From Bromus sterilis (taxonomy: Eukaryota > Streptophyta > Magnoliopsida > Poales > Poaceae): a stretch of 64,000 nucleotides of DNA. The stretch lies in the NCBI GenBank assembly GCA_950022295.1, contig OX465598.1, positions 343,183,324-343,247,323 of the forward strand, in the 5' to 3' direction. This document shows, piece by piece, positions 22,166 through 34,196 of this stretch (position 1 is the stretch's first letter; every line of letters starts with the position of its first letter). The notes under the pieces are model-generated. The model was not told the origin of the DNA, ran no database searches, and saw nothing but the letters and a program-made list of their open reading frames with translations. Made by a program: the position numbers and the translations under genes.

Positions 22166-22553
22166 TTTTTTTATTTTTTTTATTAATTGGACTAGCTATC
22201 TATCTGGTTTTTTATCGCTGCTAGTTTTTTTATCGCTACTAAATATTTTTAAGGAGTTAGGCATGATGCTTCAATTGTGAATAAAAGTGGTCAAACTTTA
22301 TTAAGATTGACTTTGACCAAATCTTATATGCGGAGTAAAAAGAAACGGAGGGAGTACTTCGATTGTGATCATATCGATCCACGTACCATGCCTTAACCGT
22401 GTCGTCGCCGAACCAATTCCACAAACACAAGGTGTAGCGGCATTTGGAAACATAAGATTGTGATCATAAATTACAAAGTGCATATTAAATCCATGCATAC
22501 ACAAAGTGATCATGAATAAAATATTTTTCTTAAATTTGGAGCTAGCTATCTAG
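22166..22553. other. Spacer after CACTA-1 TNP2 gene
   Basis: AT-rich, no gene seen. On the minus strand it is the 3' flank of TNP2. The stretch GGAGTAAAAAGAAACGGAGG at 22331-22350 resembles the ends of small inverted-repeat elements common in grasses, but no partner was found nearby. Confidence 0.4.
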
Positions 22554-25500
22554 CTATCGTTTCCTCACAATCTTCTTCTTGCCCTTCTTTGTCGTGGTTG
22601 AATAATTTAGGCCCGGGACGCCTTCACTTTTCCTCTTGAACGGGAGGAGACCTTTCTTAGGTAGGGTTGTGGTGTATGTATCCTGAGCGGCGTAGTCATC
22701 CTCCATCTTCGGGTCGCCGTACTTGTCAAAGTCTTGCTCGTTGGCGACTCCATCCATTCCGATGATGTTTCTTTTGCCTCTCCTCACTACAACGCGGCTC
22801 GGCTTTGATGGGTCGGTAATGAAGAAGCATCGGTCCACTTGGCTAGCCAGTACCCATGGCTCATTTTTCGCGGTGACGTTTGTGCCCGCAGACTTGGATT
22901 TGGCTTCGGGTATAACCATGGTGGTGAAGTACCGGTCTTCTTTTACGACGCTCTTGGCCCATCTCACACGGAACATCGGCACCTTCTCTCCACAGTAGTC
23001 GAGCTCCCATATGTCCTCGATCCTTCCATAGAATCTTTCCTTGACGTCATCGGTGTAGAATATCCCCGTTACCCCTGAGTTCTGGTAATCGCAGTTATTG
23101 TCCTTTTCCTCCGTGTAAAATGTGTAGCCGTTGATATCATACGCTTGATAGGTCATCAGGTTGCGTGCGGCACCCTGTGACAAGATGAATACCATCTTTT
23201 CGTCCTCGGAAGCGTTCCTTCGCGAGGGATTAGCACGAAGCTCATCCCTGAACCAAGTCATGAAACCGGAGTTGTGCTCTTTCATTAGCCGTGGATCCCG
23301 GTCCGTTATCTGCAGGCCCTGGTCACTGTACTTCTTCCTGATTAAATCCTTGTGCTTTACTATCCAAGGATCGACCAGCTGGATGTGTTGTAGCGCGACT
23401 AGGCTTGCTCTTTCAAAGTCGATGTCTCGACCGTCAAAGTTGACATGCATTGCGCGGCTTCCCTCGTGGTGACCACACCCATCGGTCCTGCCAAAGTGCT
23501 TGCTGACAGCCAGACCAACAGGGTTCTCGGTGTTGAGATAATTCGTGCAAAAAGAGATGCACTCTTCGGTTAGAAAGCCCTTCGCTATGCTTGCATCTGG
23601 ATGGGACCTGTTACGAACGTATTTTTTGATGTGTCCATTCATCCTTTCGAACAGCATCATGCTGCGCAGAAACGCAGGCCCGAGTTGGACGATATCCTCC
23701 ACGACGTGGATCAGCAGATGCTCCATAATGTCGAAGAACGCGGGCGGGAAATAGATCTCAAGCTCGCATAGTATGAGCACGATCTCCTCCTGTAGCCTTT
23801 TGAGTTGCGTAGCGCAAATCGACTTCCGGGAGATGACGTCAAAAAAGTTGCAAAGGCCAAACAATGTTTTACGGACGTGCTCGTCCATTATCCCTCGCAT
23901 CGCAACCGGGAGAATCTGCGTCATCAGCACAACACAGTCGTGAGATTTCATCCCGCTGAAACGCTGCTTCGCCTCGTCTAGGTATCTGCTTATCTTCCCC
24001 GCGTAGCCGTTCGGAAATTTTACTCCTATGAGGCAGTGGATAAACCGCTTGATCTCCTCCTCGCACAGAGTGAAGCATGCCAGGGGGTAGTGATCAATAC
24101 CAGTCTTCTTCTTGGTCGTCTTTTTTCGTTTGCGAGCATTTTGCGTTTCCGTATCCTCTTCCTCCTCCGGCTTATCATCGTCGTCACTAGGGGGGTGAAG
24201 TTCCCTCCTGATGCCCATAAATTTCAAGACATTCCTTGCTTTTGGCCCGTCCTTGGTCTTCTCCGGCATGTTGAGCGGCGTGCCAAACAAGCTCTCGCAC
24301 ACGTTCTTTGTGATATGCATTAGATCAAGGCTATGAGGACTGCGGAGTAGACTCCAGTATTCCAAATCCCAGAAAACAGACCTCGCTTTCCATACCCTCA
24401 TCAACGGCTGAGTCTTCTTTTTTTCTTTCCCGGCGCGGGGCACTCTTTCCAAGTTTTCAGCAAGTTGTCGATTTCTTTGCCGCTCCTTCGAGCTGGGGGT
24501 GCTCGGAGCTCCTCGCTTCCATCAAACAGATGTCCCTGTTTTCTCCACGCGTGTTTCTTGGGAAGCCACCTCCGAGACCCCTGTAACACGGTTTTTGAAG
24601 ATCCGGGATCTTTTGGTAGCTGGCGGTATGTTGTATTATCCATGCACCTAACGCATGCACAGAATCCTTGGACCACCTTCCCTGAGAAATATCCGTATCC
24701 GAGATAGTCGTGCACCGTCGTGATCACCGCGGCTTTCATTGGGAAATATTCTTTTGCCGCGGCGTCCCACATATTGACTCTGTCTTTCCATAACGTTTCT
24801 AGCTCCTCTTTCAACCGCTGCAGATATAGATTGAGGTCCGTACCTGGTTGTTTCGGCCCTTGAACTAGCATACACATTGTTATGTACTTTTTCTTCATGC
24901 ACTTCCAGGGGGGAAGGTTGTATATGCATACAAACACAGGCCAGGTATTGTGTGTGCTGCTCTGGCCGCCAAACGGATTGACTCCATCGGCGCTCACACC
25001 AATCCTGAGGTTCCTTGGTTCTTTCCCAAAATCTGGGTATACGAGGTCCAACGCAGTCCATTGGCTAGCATCTGAAGGGTGCCTCAGCATGTCCTCCTTT
25101 TCCAGATCATGGTTCGGGTCATCCTCTTTTAGCTTCTTTCTATCCGCGCGCCAGGTCATGAGCTTTGCTTCCTCAGGATCTATGAAATACCTCTGCAGAC
25201 GAGGAGTGATCGGAAAGTACCATACCACTTTTCTAGGAACTTTCTTCCCTTTCTTGTATCGACTAACACCGCACACCGAACATGTGGTTTTATCTTCGTC
25301 CTCACCCCGATAGATCATGCAATCATTTATGCAGACGTGGTATTTAACGTGAGGAAGATCGAGAGGGCAAAGGACTTTCTTGGCCTCAGCGATACTAGTT
25401 GGGCATGTGTTGCCCTTCGGAAGACGATCGTGCCAGAATGCCATGTTATCATCGAAGCTTTCGTCGGTCCATTTGTGTTTTGCCTTCATCTCCATAGCCC

Positions 25501-26038
25501 CAAGTGTTACATTCAAGCGGGTATCCCCGTCGTTGCATCCTTCGTACAACTTCGTAATCGCGTCTTTCTCGAGTTGCGCCATCTTGGCTTTCTCTCTAGC
25601 TGCACCTCTTGCATTCAACGCCTCTTTGACAAGCAGCTCTTGAACATGAGGGTCCCGCACCCAGCTTGAATCTTCATCATGTCCGACATCTTGATATACA
25701 TGATCCTCTTCGGCATCTTCTTCATGATCATGTACGGGATTCTCTTCATCTTCTCGCCCGCCGCTGTTTTCTGGTTGCCCTTCCTCATTTACTGGCGCCC
25801 CACCATTGACGTCCTCCTCCTCACCAGCTTCATCACTTATCCATCGTGTGTAGCCATCCATCAAACCATTACGCTTCAGGTGTCTTTGCAATATTCCGGA
25901 ATCAGGCTCGGTCACGCACTACAGTTTGCATCTCCGACACAGACATCTTATATCCGACCTATTATTCCTTAGCATGTCGCTTGTCGCACATTGCATCCAC
26001 CTAGCCACGGTGATATCGCTCAGCATCTCGAGGACCAT
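22554..26038 (-). pseudogene. CACTA-1 gene 1: TNP2-type transposase (nonsense and frameshift)
   Basis: This would cut and join the element ends. The reading starts at ATG 26038 (MVLEMLSDITVARW), just after a likely splice acceptor CACGCAG. It runs through LMDGYTRWISDE (transposase-associated domain), the Transposase_21 core (CSVCGVSRYKKGKKVPRK, VWYFPITPRLQRYF, GVSADGVNPFG, DLMHITKNVCESL), DUF4218 (GMKSHDCVVLMTQILPVAMRG, ECISFCTNYL) and DUF4216 (YDINGYTFYTEE, MFRVRWAKS), ending with a basic tail at 22554. Acidic candidates for the DDE site are in SADG, LDLMH and EECISF. Lesions: TAG at 25919-25921 and a frameshift in the seven-T run 24418-24424. Otherwise it is full length, about 1160 codons. 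Confidence 0.88.
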
Positions 26039-26097
26039 GGTCGATCACCTGCGTGCATGGAGAGAGCAACACAATTATATATCACAGTCGTCGCCGG

Positions 26098-26206
26098 AAA
26101 AATTTGGCATGACCTTCCCTAATAATGCATGGGAGCATGCGGAGAGTGCGCCAGAAATTTGCCGAAACGGAAATGAATTGACATTTCCGCAAAACATTGG
26201 CCACTC
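26098..26206 (-). promoter_or_regulatory. Conserved CACTA leader hairpin, copy D (before CACTA-1 TNP2)
   Basis: Minus strand, about 60-170 bases before ATG 26038. The outer stem is minus GAGTGGCCA (26206-26198) with TGGCGCACTC (26153-26144), nine pairs and one bulge. The inner stem is GCGGAAA with TTTCGGC (one mismatch) around TGTCAATTCATTTCCG. The downstream motif is GGAAGGTCATGCCAAATTTTT-like (26118-26098). Confidence 0.75.
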
Positions 26207-26209
26207 AAG

Positions 26210-26312
26210 ATACACATATACATCAAACCACCATAAGCTTCACATATACATCAAACCACCACAAGCTTCACATATACATCAAACCCAAGCTTCACATATA
26301 CAACAAACCCCA
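26210..26312. repeat. Short tandem repeat, about 27 bp x 4, in CACTA-1
   Basis: Units of CACATATACATCAAACCACC plus AAGCTT repeat four times with small deletions, just 5' of the TNP2 leader hairpin. The remainder to 26554 is AT-rich with no gene seen. Confidence 0.75.
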
Positions 26313-26554
26313 AGCTAATAAAGGCAAGTATATGGGTCATAAATGGAACAAAAGAGTTTGGGAGGAGGTCCACTTACTTCAATATGAAACAAAATAGATG
26401 TAATGCCAAGTATCGATGGATAAATGGACGAAATGAGGTGGGGAGGAGGAGAAAAACGAATAGATCTAGGGTGAGAAGAGTGGATCTAGTTTGAGAATTG
26501 TGTGGAGTGAATGAGAGGTGGTAGGTGGGGTGGAGTAGATAAGGGCAGCTCTAG

Positions 26555-26817
26555 GCATTTAGTGGCGCATATGTAAAGTCAGTGGTGGCGCATTGGTGAA
26601 ATGCGCCACCCCTAAGCTCTTATGGGTGGCGCATTAGAGCAATGCGCCACCCCTAAGGACCTTATGGATGGCGCATTCACAGAATGCGCCACCCCTAAGC
26701 TCTTAGGGGTGGCGCATTCCGTGTATGCGCCACCTATAAGGTTCTTAGGAGTGGCGCATATTGCTAGATGCGCCACGTATAAGATCATCCAGGCTGGCCC
26801 ACTCTTAGGGGTGGCGC
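26555..26817. repeat. CACTA-1 subterminal palindrome array (5' end)
   Basis: Seven or so units GTGGCGCAT..ATGCGCCAC joined by CCCTAAG and CTTAGG. The last unit is cut at GTGGCGC (26811-26817), where a 50-bp LTR piece begins. No TAGTG terminus is seen. Confidence 0.87.
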
Positions 26818-26867
26818 ACTGAAAAGGTGTATCTTGGGTATTCCAAAGTAGATATGTTGAGGAGTAT
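26818..26867 (+). other. 50-bp exact copy of a Copia A LTR segment at the CACTA-1 end
   Basis: Identical over all 50 bases to 3257-3306 inside the Copia A 5' LTR. It is either a remnant of the missing Copia A 3' LTR after a large deletion or filler copied during repair. The next sequence is the truncated gag of Copia B. Confidence 0.85.
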
Positions 26868-29439
26868 TAGTTCTTCTTAACCACCCACAAACGAGCAGGT
26901 GACTGAGAAGATGTTGAAGCCCTGGTTGAAGCAATATTAAATCGAACAGGAGTGTATTGCTTCGGTGTACCATCAAGAGCACCATAAATGTAAGTCCTCT
27001 GCGAATGGTTAGCATAAGAATGAGCATATGCAATCTTAGTATGATTATTATGAGGACGATACGTATGGCGACCAGTACGATAGTATTGCTTCTGCGGAAC
27101 ATTTGATTCGGGCACCAATGGATCATTTCTCGTCTCAAGAGAATAGAAATGATTCGGTGGTACCGAAGGCTTTCCCTCCATAGTATGGTTAGCAGGCAGT
27201 TTTTCCACAAGTGCTTTCTGCACCCATATCTGCCTCTTATAGAAGCCATTCTTTGGTGGAGTACCTACATACTCAGCTGTAACTTTTCCCTGTTCATCTT
27301 TCATGATTTTGTAGTCTGAATCAAGTGATTCATCCACAATGGCTTTGTTCATTTTGCAATCGGAACCTGAAAGGTTAGCAATATCAATGGGTTTCTCCTT
27401 CGCTAGAACCCAAACAGTCTTAGGATACTGCTCAGGCTCCCAATAGGTGCCATCAGGGTTTATCTTTCTCTCGAAACCAACACCCTCATTCCTGGGATTC
27501 CTGTGAAGGAGAGCCTTCCTCAGGATATCAAAGAGATATTGGTGTCCTTGCACACTTTTGAACATGCCTGTTTCAAATAAGTTTTTCAACCTGATGAGTT
27601 CCTCGGTAACAGCAGGATTTTCCTCATCAGAGGCATTAGTATCATCAATAACAATAGGAGCTTTCCCTTTGGAACCAGTTTTTCTTCGTTCCAAACAAGT
27701 TAAACAAGGTGATTCAGTTTTATGATTTGCTTCAGAACCTTGTTGAGCCATGAGAGAGAGATTGACATTTTCCAATTCTTCATGAGCCTCTTTCAGTTTT
27801 TCGAGAGCCATTTTCCTCTGAAGAAATTCATAGGTGAGCTTCTCATAATCAACTGAAAGAAGATCATGCCGAGAGGATAATTCTTCAAACTTCTCCTTAA
27901 GAGCAGCATGCTCATTAGTTAAAGTTTGACCTTTCTCAATCTCATCGATCAACAAAGTTTCTGATTTCTTAATGGTTTTGCTTAGTGAATCAAGTTCATC
28001 TTGTTGAATTGAAGCAGTTTTAGCAAGTTTAGCATAGCTTATCTTTGAATCACTTTCATATGAGGAACAATCAGAAGTATCATAGTTTGATTTGGATGAA
28101 GATACCTTAGCCTTGGCCATGAAGCAATATGCAGGAGTTTCATCTTCATTGCTGTTGTTGGTGAAGAATGAGCTCGAAGCATTGGTTGAAGCATCTGCCA
28201 AACCAGCAACACCATCTGATTCGGACCCAGACCCAGACCTTGAATCTTGTTCGGCTTCGGAACCAGAGGCTTCGTCTTCAGAGTTCATCTCCTTTCCCAG
28301 ATAGGTCTTGGCACGGTGAGAGCTGCTTCGACGAGACGAGTGAGTCTTCGATGAAGAACCCTCACGCTTCTTATGATACTTCTTCCTCTTATCATCATCA
28401 GAATCTTTCTTCTTTTCTCTTCTCGAACTAGAATCATGTCTCTTTGACTCATGGCTTCTGGAGGATCTGTGAGACTTTGATGAAGAGTCTCTGAGCGAAT
28501 GCTTCGATTTGTTCTCAGCTTCCCACAGAGGGCAATCAGCAATGTAGTGACCTGGTTTCTTGCACTTGTAGCAGCAATTGTCCTTTGATGGAGAACTTCT
28601 TGAGGATGAACGGTGAGAAGAATGACTTGAGCTTCTTGAGGATGAACGGTGAAGAAAGACCTTTTCTCTGAAAGCAATTGAAGCGTATCATGCTCAGTGC
28701 TAGATCTTTTCCAATGCTTGCAGGATCATCTGATTCGACACCTGAAGCAGAACTGACTTCGGGTGAAGAATGACGCGAAGATTTTGTTTTCAAGGCATGA
28801 GATCTTCTTCAAGAACCATTTATGTCACGTTTCTCATCTTCTTCCATCTCAAAGGTATTGAGTCTCTCAAGAATATCAGCGGCGACAAGACGTCTGAAAT
28901 CGTCCTTTCCTTGATCATCAGCACAATGTGATCAAACGAATCATCCAATGAGCGAAGCAGAGTTCTAACAACTGAGTGAGGAGTAATGTCATCAACACCA
29001 AGTGACATCAATTCATTTGAAAGAGAAGTGAGTCTGCTGTAAATGGAGCTGACTTTTCACCCTCATTTCTCTTGAATCGATAGAAGTTGCTTCGAAGTGT
29101 GTCAATTCTGGCATCCTTCTGGGTAGAAACACCTTCACCAATCTTCTCAAGATAGTCCCAGACACCTTTGGCCGAAGGAATATTCTTCACTTCATGATAC
29201 TTCTCTGGTGTCAAATGATTGGTGATGAAAACCCAGACTTCAGAATCAAGATCGATCAACTTTGCTTCTTCAGGAGTGATGGCGTTCTCGTCTGCAACTG
29301 TAACTCCATACAAGACAACTTTCCAGGCAGTTGAGTTGATAGCCATAATATTTCTCTTCATCTTGTCCTTCTAGTATGGATATTCCTTTCCATTGAACAC
29401 GGGTATGGGTTCGCCGGAGCGAATGGCTGCGAAAGACAT
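26867..29439 (-). pseudogene. Copia B gag with coiled-coil extension (broken, truncated)
   Basis: Start ATG 29439 (MSFAAIRSGEPIPVFNG). The DUF4219/UBN2 gag region spans about 29439-28820 and includes ENAITPEEAKLIDLDSEVW. A CCHC zinc knuckle CYKCKKPGHYIADCP lies near 28530-28570, followed by a Ser/Arg/Lys-rich stretch. A 473-codon open segment (28288-26867) with an acidic start and a coiled coil (LSKTIKKSETLLIDEIEKG onward) follows. Lesions: TAG at 29371-29373, a one-base frameshift near 29040 and further shifts at 28900 and 28300-28700. The final stop is created at the junction with the 50-bp LTR piece, so the true frame was longer. Such extensions between zinc knuckle and protease are known in some grass Copia lineages. 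Confidence 0.75.
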
Positions 29440-29484
29440 ACTTGCAAAACACTCTAGGAGGTTAATCCAAATAAAGAGTGACTA

Positions 29485-29496
29485 GCTCTGATACCA
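29485..29496 (-). promoter_or_regulatory. Primer binding site of Copia B, initiator tRNA-Met type
   Basis: Minus strand TGGTATCAGAGC, two bases inside the LTR end. Confidence 0.92.
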
Positions 29497-29498
29497 AT

Positions 29499-30784
29499 TG
29501 TAAGTCCAAGTATGTGATCAGAGGGGGAGGGGGTGAATGATCACTTCAAATTTTTGCATGAAACTATGAAGTGAAGCATAACTTAGCAGCAGAAGAGATT
29601 CAACAGAAAGGTAAACATTGAAGCAGAACAGGATTGAAGCATAACATAGCGAATCAAAAGCATCGAATCAATTGCATTGAAGCAAATCACTGAAGCAATT
29701 GATAAACTGAATGTAAGTGCGAAAAGTAAAACGAACTCTTGACTCGGCGATGTTTGTTCGACCAGTTCACACTCTGAAAAGTGCTACGTCTGGTTGGAGG
29801 GACTTGTGATTGAACACAGGAGCTAACCTCTCTCCGTCCGTATCTCCACTGCACCAATCTCCTTGAGCTTGGTCAGTTCTTCACTCGTGGTTGATTATTG
29901 AGGAAATCACCGAAACCTTTGACAAACTGGACTTCGAGGCGACAATAACTCTTCGCTCTCTGAAGAACAACTCTCTAACCGTCTAGGAGAATTGCAGTTC
30001 TCCAAGATAAAAAGGCTAGCAAACTTATTCCTAAGTCATAATGAATCAACTCAGATCAATAGGACTTAAGCTTCGGTGGATGGGTTTGTGGTTTGCTTCG
30101 GTGGGGTTGCTCTCTCTCTTCACTATAAGGAAATATTCTTGGAGTAGTCACCGGCCAAAGAGGGCGGGGGTGGCGTATTTATAGGTGGCAATCCCTAGGT
30201 GCGAAATGACTGAAGTGACCCGATGTGACAGTTTGACACCTGTCCCCAACGGTCATATTTCCAATCAAAAAAGCGCAACTTTACTTGCGGTCCAAGTAAA
30301 GCTGACTCACGGACTTGGTTCTGCTTTAGTAGCCGAAAGAACTAAGTCTTCGCTGGTGAAGCATTACCTAGTGCACATGAGATTTCTCAACTCTGGCTTC
30401 TCACTGGTTTGGATTCGATCTGAGTCTATTCACCAAAACCTTCGGAGTACATTTACTAAACCCCTCTTGATAGTACGGTTTTTCCTACGACTCAAAGAAG
30501 TGAAAAAAAACTACGCAAAAACCACTAAGTCTTGCGCCATCTTGGTCATCTCCTTCGATGAGACGAGCTTCAGAAATCCTTATCTTTTTAGGGGTCGACA
30601 TCCGTGATGAGCTTCACTCCAGAGGATATGCGTCAGTAAATATGTAAATCTTCGTTGAAGCTTTATCACCATCCTATAACTTCAGGAACCTAACCATCTG
30701 TTTTACACTAGAAAACTTGTTAGTTCCTCTACTGTTTTGCCCAACAATATCCAAAACTCATAGAGGTATAACTTTGCTCTTACA
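29499..30784 (-). mobile_element. 5' LTR of Copia B
   Basis: 1286 bp; minus strand starts TGTAAGAGCAAAG and ends GGACTTACA, with matching TGTAAG..CTTACA ends. TATAAATA at 30183-30176 (minus) is the likely core promoter. The stretch has no gene. Confidence 0.82.
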
Positions 30785-30857
30785 GGTTCGACACTCTTAC
30801 TTATCGAAAACGCTGCAATCGATCCCCTACGGTTGTGGGTCATCAAGTACCGTTTTC

Positions 30858-30877
30858 TGGCGCCGTTGCCGGGGAGC
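30858..30877 (+). promoter_or_regulatory. Primer binding site of element C, tRNA-Asp type
   Basis: TGGCGCCGTTGCCGGGGAGC; TGGCGCCGTTGCCGGG matches the complement of the 3' end of plant tRNA-Asp. It is 12 bases after the LTR end. Confidence 0.88.
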
Positions 30878-30956
30878 ATATCGCTATTGGTAAGTGAAGC
30901 TGGTAAGGAAATTTTATATTGTTGTTTTAATTTTGATGTTGCTGCTCTTTGTCCAT

Positions 30957-32880
30957 ATGGACAATCTAGCTATTGGATCGTTGCTTGCGGGGAAACACCC
31001 CACATCTGTGGTGGTTATTCCTCCCCCTACTAAAATTCTGCCTTATAAAATACCAGCTGGTATTATCGATTTTGTTTTGGCTAATCGTTATGCAGGAGAC
31101 AGACATCCGAGTGAACACTTGCTATATTTGTCACAACTATGTTCACTATTTAAGCTTGTAGGTGTATCAATGGATTTTTTCATGAGGAAATTGTTATCCG
31201 TATCTCTTATAGATAAAGCTTCAGATTGGTATAAGCTTCTTGATAATTCTCATTTGCTTGATTGGCAAGAGCTTATGTCTCTCTTTTATACCAAGTTTTA
31301 TCCTCTTCATGAAATTCATCGAGACAAAAATTATATCTATAACTTTAGGTCTCGTGACGGAGAAAGCATCACTCAATATTGGGGGAGATTGAAATCCCTA
31401 ATGCTCAAATGACCTATTCATGAGCTCCCCAAGAAAACTATACATACAAATTTTTATGCTAGACTTTCTCGTCAGGATAAGGAGATGTTGGATGCCTCCT
31501 CTAGTGGGATATTTAAGACGAAAAGCGTTGAAGAAATATGGGATCTCCTTGAAAGGATCCAGAAGAATACCGAAGATTGGGAAATAGATAAAGGTATTGA
31601 ACCCACTATAAATTATGAGCATGATTATATAGAGAGCTATGTGAAAACTGATTACTTTAATACCTTTTGCTCTAAGATTGGTCTTGATTCCCATCTAATG
31701 ATTGATTTTTGTAAGGACTTTGCCTCTCATATTGACTCTTCTAAGAAGAAGAAGGATCAGCATCATAAACCCTTCAAAGAATTACCTATTGATATTCATG
31801 TTGTTGACCCTATTTTGCCTGCAGTTATATATGAAAAGCCCCCTTTTCCCGCAAGGATAAGGGAGCACTCTTTTGTGATAGGCATAATAAATAAAAGTGA
31901 GAGAAGAATTGATGAGCCTGAGGACCAGATCAAGGTCAATCATCAAGTTGCACTGGTTAAGGATCTTTTTACTAATGATGCATTAGATTCCAATGTAAAT
32001 TTTTGTGTTGTTTCTAAAAACCTTGTCACATCCAAGAATAAAGGCCCAATTTGAGGTACTCCATTAGTATCTGTTAAAATAGGAGATCACAATTATTATG
32101 GGCTATGTGATTTTGGATCGAGTGCTAGTGCTATCCCGTATTCACTTTATCAGGAGATCATGGGTGAGATTTCACATTGGGTACTTGAAGAAGTTGATTT
32201 TATTATTCATCTTGCAAATAGAGCAACTATCTCTCCTATCGGAATTTTGAGAGACGTTTAAGTCTTATGCGGAAAGGTAAAATATCCTACCGACTTTCTA
32301 GTGCTTGGTTCAGTAAGGGATAATTTTTGTCCTATTATTTTTGGTAGACCTTTTCTCAAAACTTGTGGAGCTATAATAGATTTCAAGAAAGGTAAAGTTT
32401 CTGTTGAATTCAATGGAGAGCCATATGAATTTAACTTTTCTAAGTTCTCTAAGCAGCCTCATGGTACTAATTTTCCTAGTAATGATAAGATTATTGAAGA
32501 TATTGATTCCATTGCGATTCCTCCTATTGACCCTTTGCAGCAATATATGGAGGACCACGAGAATGATTTGCATATGCAGGAGAGAAATGAGTTGGACAAA
32601 ATATTTTTAAGACAACCTGCTATCCTAAAGCACAACCTTCCAGTTGAGCCGTTGGGAATTTTATCGAAACCAAAAGAAGATCCAGTGTTTGATCTTAATC
32701 CTCTTCCTGATACGCTCAAATATGCTTGTTTAGATGAAAAGAAAGTATATCATGTTATTATAAATTCTAACCTTTCAGGGTATGAAGAAGAGCAACTATT
32801 GTAAGTACTTCACAAACATCGAGGTGCAATTGGCTATATCCTTGATGACCTTAAGGGGATTAGTCCATCTATTTGTCAAC
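30957..32880 (+). pseudogene. Element C gag-protease (four nonsense codons, split)
   Basis: Start ATG 30957 (MDNLAIGSLLAGKHP). The capsid-like segment includes DKASDWYKLLDNSHLLDWQEL and FRSRDGESITQYWGRLKSL. The protease is near 32095-32400, with CDFGSSASAIPYSLYQ as the active-site segment and IIFGRPFLKTCGA as the flap-side motif. Stops in frame: TGA 31410-31412, TGA 32052-32054, TAA 32259-32261 and TAA 32802-32804. The two TGA codons stand where Arg CGA would fit. The frame is interrupted at 32880 by the Tat insertion and resumes at 47377. Confidence 0.85.
32876..32880. repeat. Target site duplication TCAAC of the Tat element
   Basis: TCAAC at 32876-32880 before TGTCGGGGG and at 47377-47381 after the second LTR. 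Confidence 0.92.
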
Positions 32881-33862
32881 TGTCGGGGGATTGGTACCCG
32901 GGTAGGCTCACCCAAGCGGAAGCAACCTTTCAAGACAAGGATGGACCGATTGGGCTGCAGCTGGGCCGAGCTAGGCAACCATACCGAATTCCAGCAGTCG
33001 GCCCAGGCGCAACCGATCCATCCTATTGTCATCAATATCATCATCCGATTGGCCCGCAGCTGGGCGGAGGTGGGCGTTAGCACGGCCGATTGCCTAGAGA
33101 AATCGACCCTGCCAAGGGCCACCAGTCAGCCCAGGCGCAGTCGGTACGACCTACCACCTCTGGAGAAGTTGACCCCGAGACCAGTCGGAGGTCCAAGTAC
33201 GGGGTCATAAATGCGCAATCCCGAGAGATCGGGATGCCAGAGAAGCAAAGTCACATCGAAGATCTGACAGAGATACGGTGTCGACCTCTCCGCCGATTCT
33301 GCGGACAGGACGACAAGACCGCACCTCCTAATGCCACTGTTCATCATCATGATCTACAAGTCCACAGCATGGGCCGCCGCTCGTAGGGTCCGGATCATCC
33401 GAAGAAGAGCATTCGGTGGGACCCAGCCGATTAGAGGATGACGGCTGGGCCTAATCGGTAGTGAAGTTACCGATTTACCCCGGGCTCATGCTATAAGAGC
33501 CCGGGGTACCCATCCTGCGTGGGGGACGATCCGCTCAGTAGCACCATTACTCATATTCTTCTCAGTTCATTCACTGCTAGTAGTTACTCCTCAGGGAAGC
33601 AGGAGAGAGCCCTGCCCACGGCGACGCTCACCTTCCCCTGAGAAGATAGAGGAGCAGTTATTGTAGTCCAGCTCATTGATATAGAAGAGACAAGCAGGAG
33701 TAGGGGTGTTATCTCTCCGAAGAGCCCCGAACCTGGGTACATCGTGGTGTCCTCCATAGTGTTTGTGCTCAACCCGTTTCCGGCACCATCGACATCTTCT
33801 TCCTCGCGTCTTCCCCTCACTTTAGCCATCCCCATGGCATCTGACGTCACATATCAACGAAA
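32881..33862 (+). repeat. 5' LTR of the Tat element
   Basis: Starts TGTCGGGGGATTGGTACCCGG. Ends ACGAAA, where the 3' LTR has ACGACA, so the terminal CA is mutated here. CTATAAGAGC at 33491-33500 is the likely core promoter. The LTR contains many CCGATT/AATCGG words. Confidence 0.92.
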
Positions 33863-33864
33863 GT

Positions 33865-33882
33865 TGGCGCCCACCGTGGGGC
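33865..33882 (+). promoter_or_regulatory. Primer binding site of the Tat element
   Basis: TGGCGCCCACCGTGGGGC, two bases after the LTR. This primer sequence is common in Tat-type plant Gypsy elements. Confidence 0.85.
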
Positions 33883-34196
33883 AGACCAAGGCGTCGACTG
33901 GAGTAAAGATCCGGATGGGATTTTCCTCTGCATCAGGCGGTAGCCACGCCTCTGGCCTGATTCTTAGGCGTGGGGCAATTGATTATGTGGTGGATTACTC
34001 GGCGCGGTATGGGGCCGGCGCACCCCTGCCGCCCGGTGTGTCACTGCAGGTCGGCAGTCATCGCCTCTTCATCGGCAGCTTCCCCGAGGCATATCCCAGG
34101 GAGATTCGTGTCTTCTCGTGTGTTACAGATCCGCTCTCGACCAGGGGCTGCAGCGCAGCACCTGGCAGAGGGGATGGTCGAGTGCACGCTGCTGTC

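Larger units (their letters stand above)
16152..26817 (-). mobile_element. CACTA-1, En/Spm transposon with GTGGCGCAT repeats, both termini lost
   Basis: About 10.7 kb. Going along the minus strand: repeat array (26817-26555), TNP2 transposase gene (26038-22554), internal repeat array (22165-21988), second gene (20627-16897), terminal array (16376-16152). All arrays use the palindrome GTGGCGCAT..ATGCGCCAC. The CACTA..TAGTG termini expected at the ends are not found; both junctions carry foreign or scrambled sequence. Both genes carry stops and frameshifts, so the copy is inactive. Confidence 0.88.
26867..30784 (-). mobile_element. Copia B, 5' half on the minus strand
   Basis: Minus-strand order: LTR 30784-29499, primer site, broken gag with zinc knuckle and long coiled-coil tail, then truncation at 26867. 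Protease, integrase, RT, RNase H and the second LTR are absent. It inserted into the LTR of Athila-type element C (target bases GGTTC at 30785-30789 on the retained side). Confidence 0.8.

Noticed and set aside
33744..34196. Open frame running from the Tat 5' LTR into gag
   Set aside because: The part before the primer site cannot be coding in the element genome; I start gag at 34197 (or 33916).
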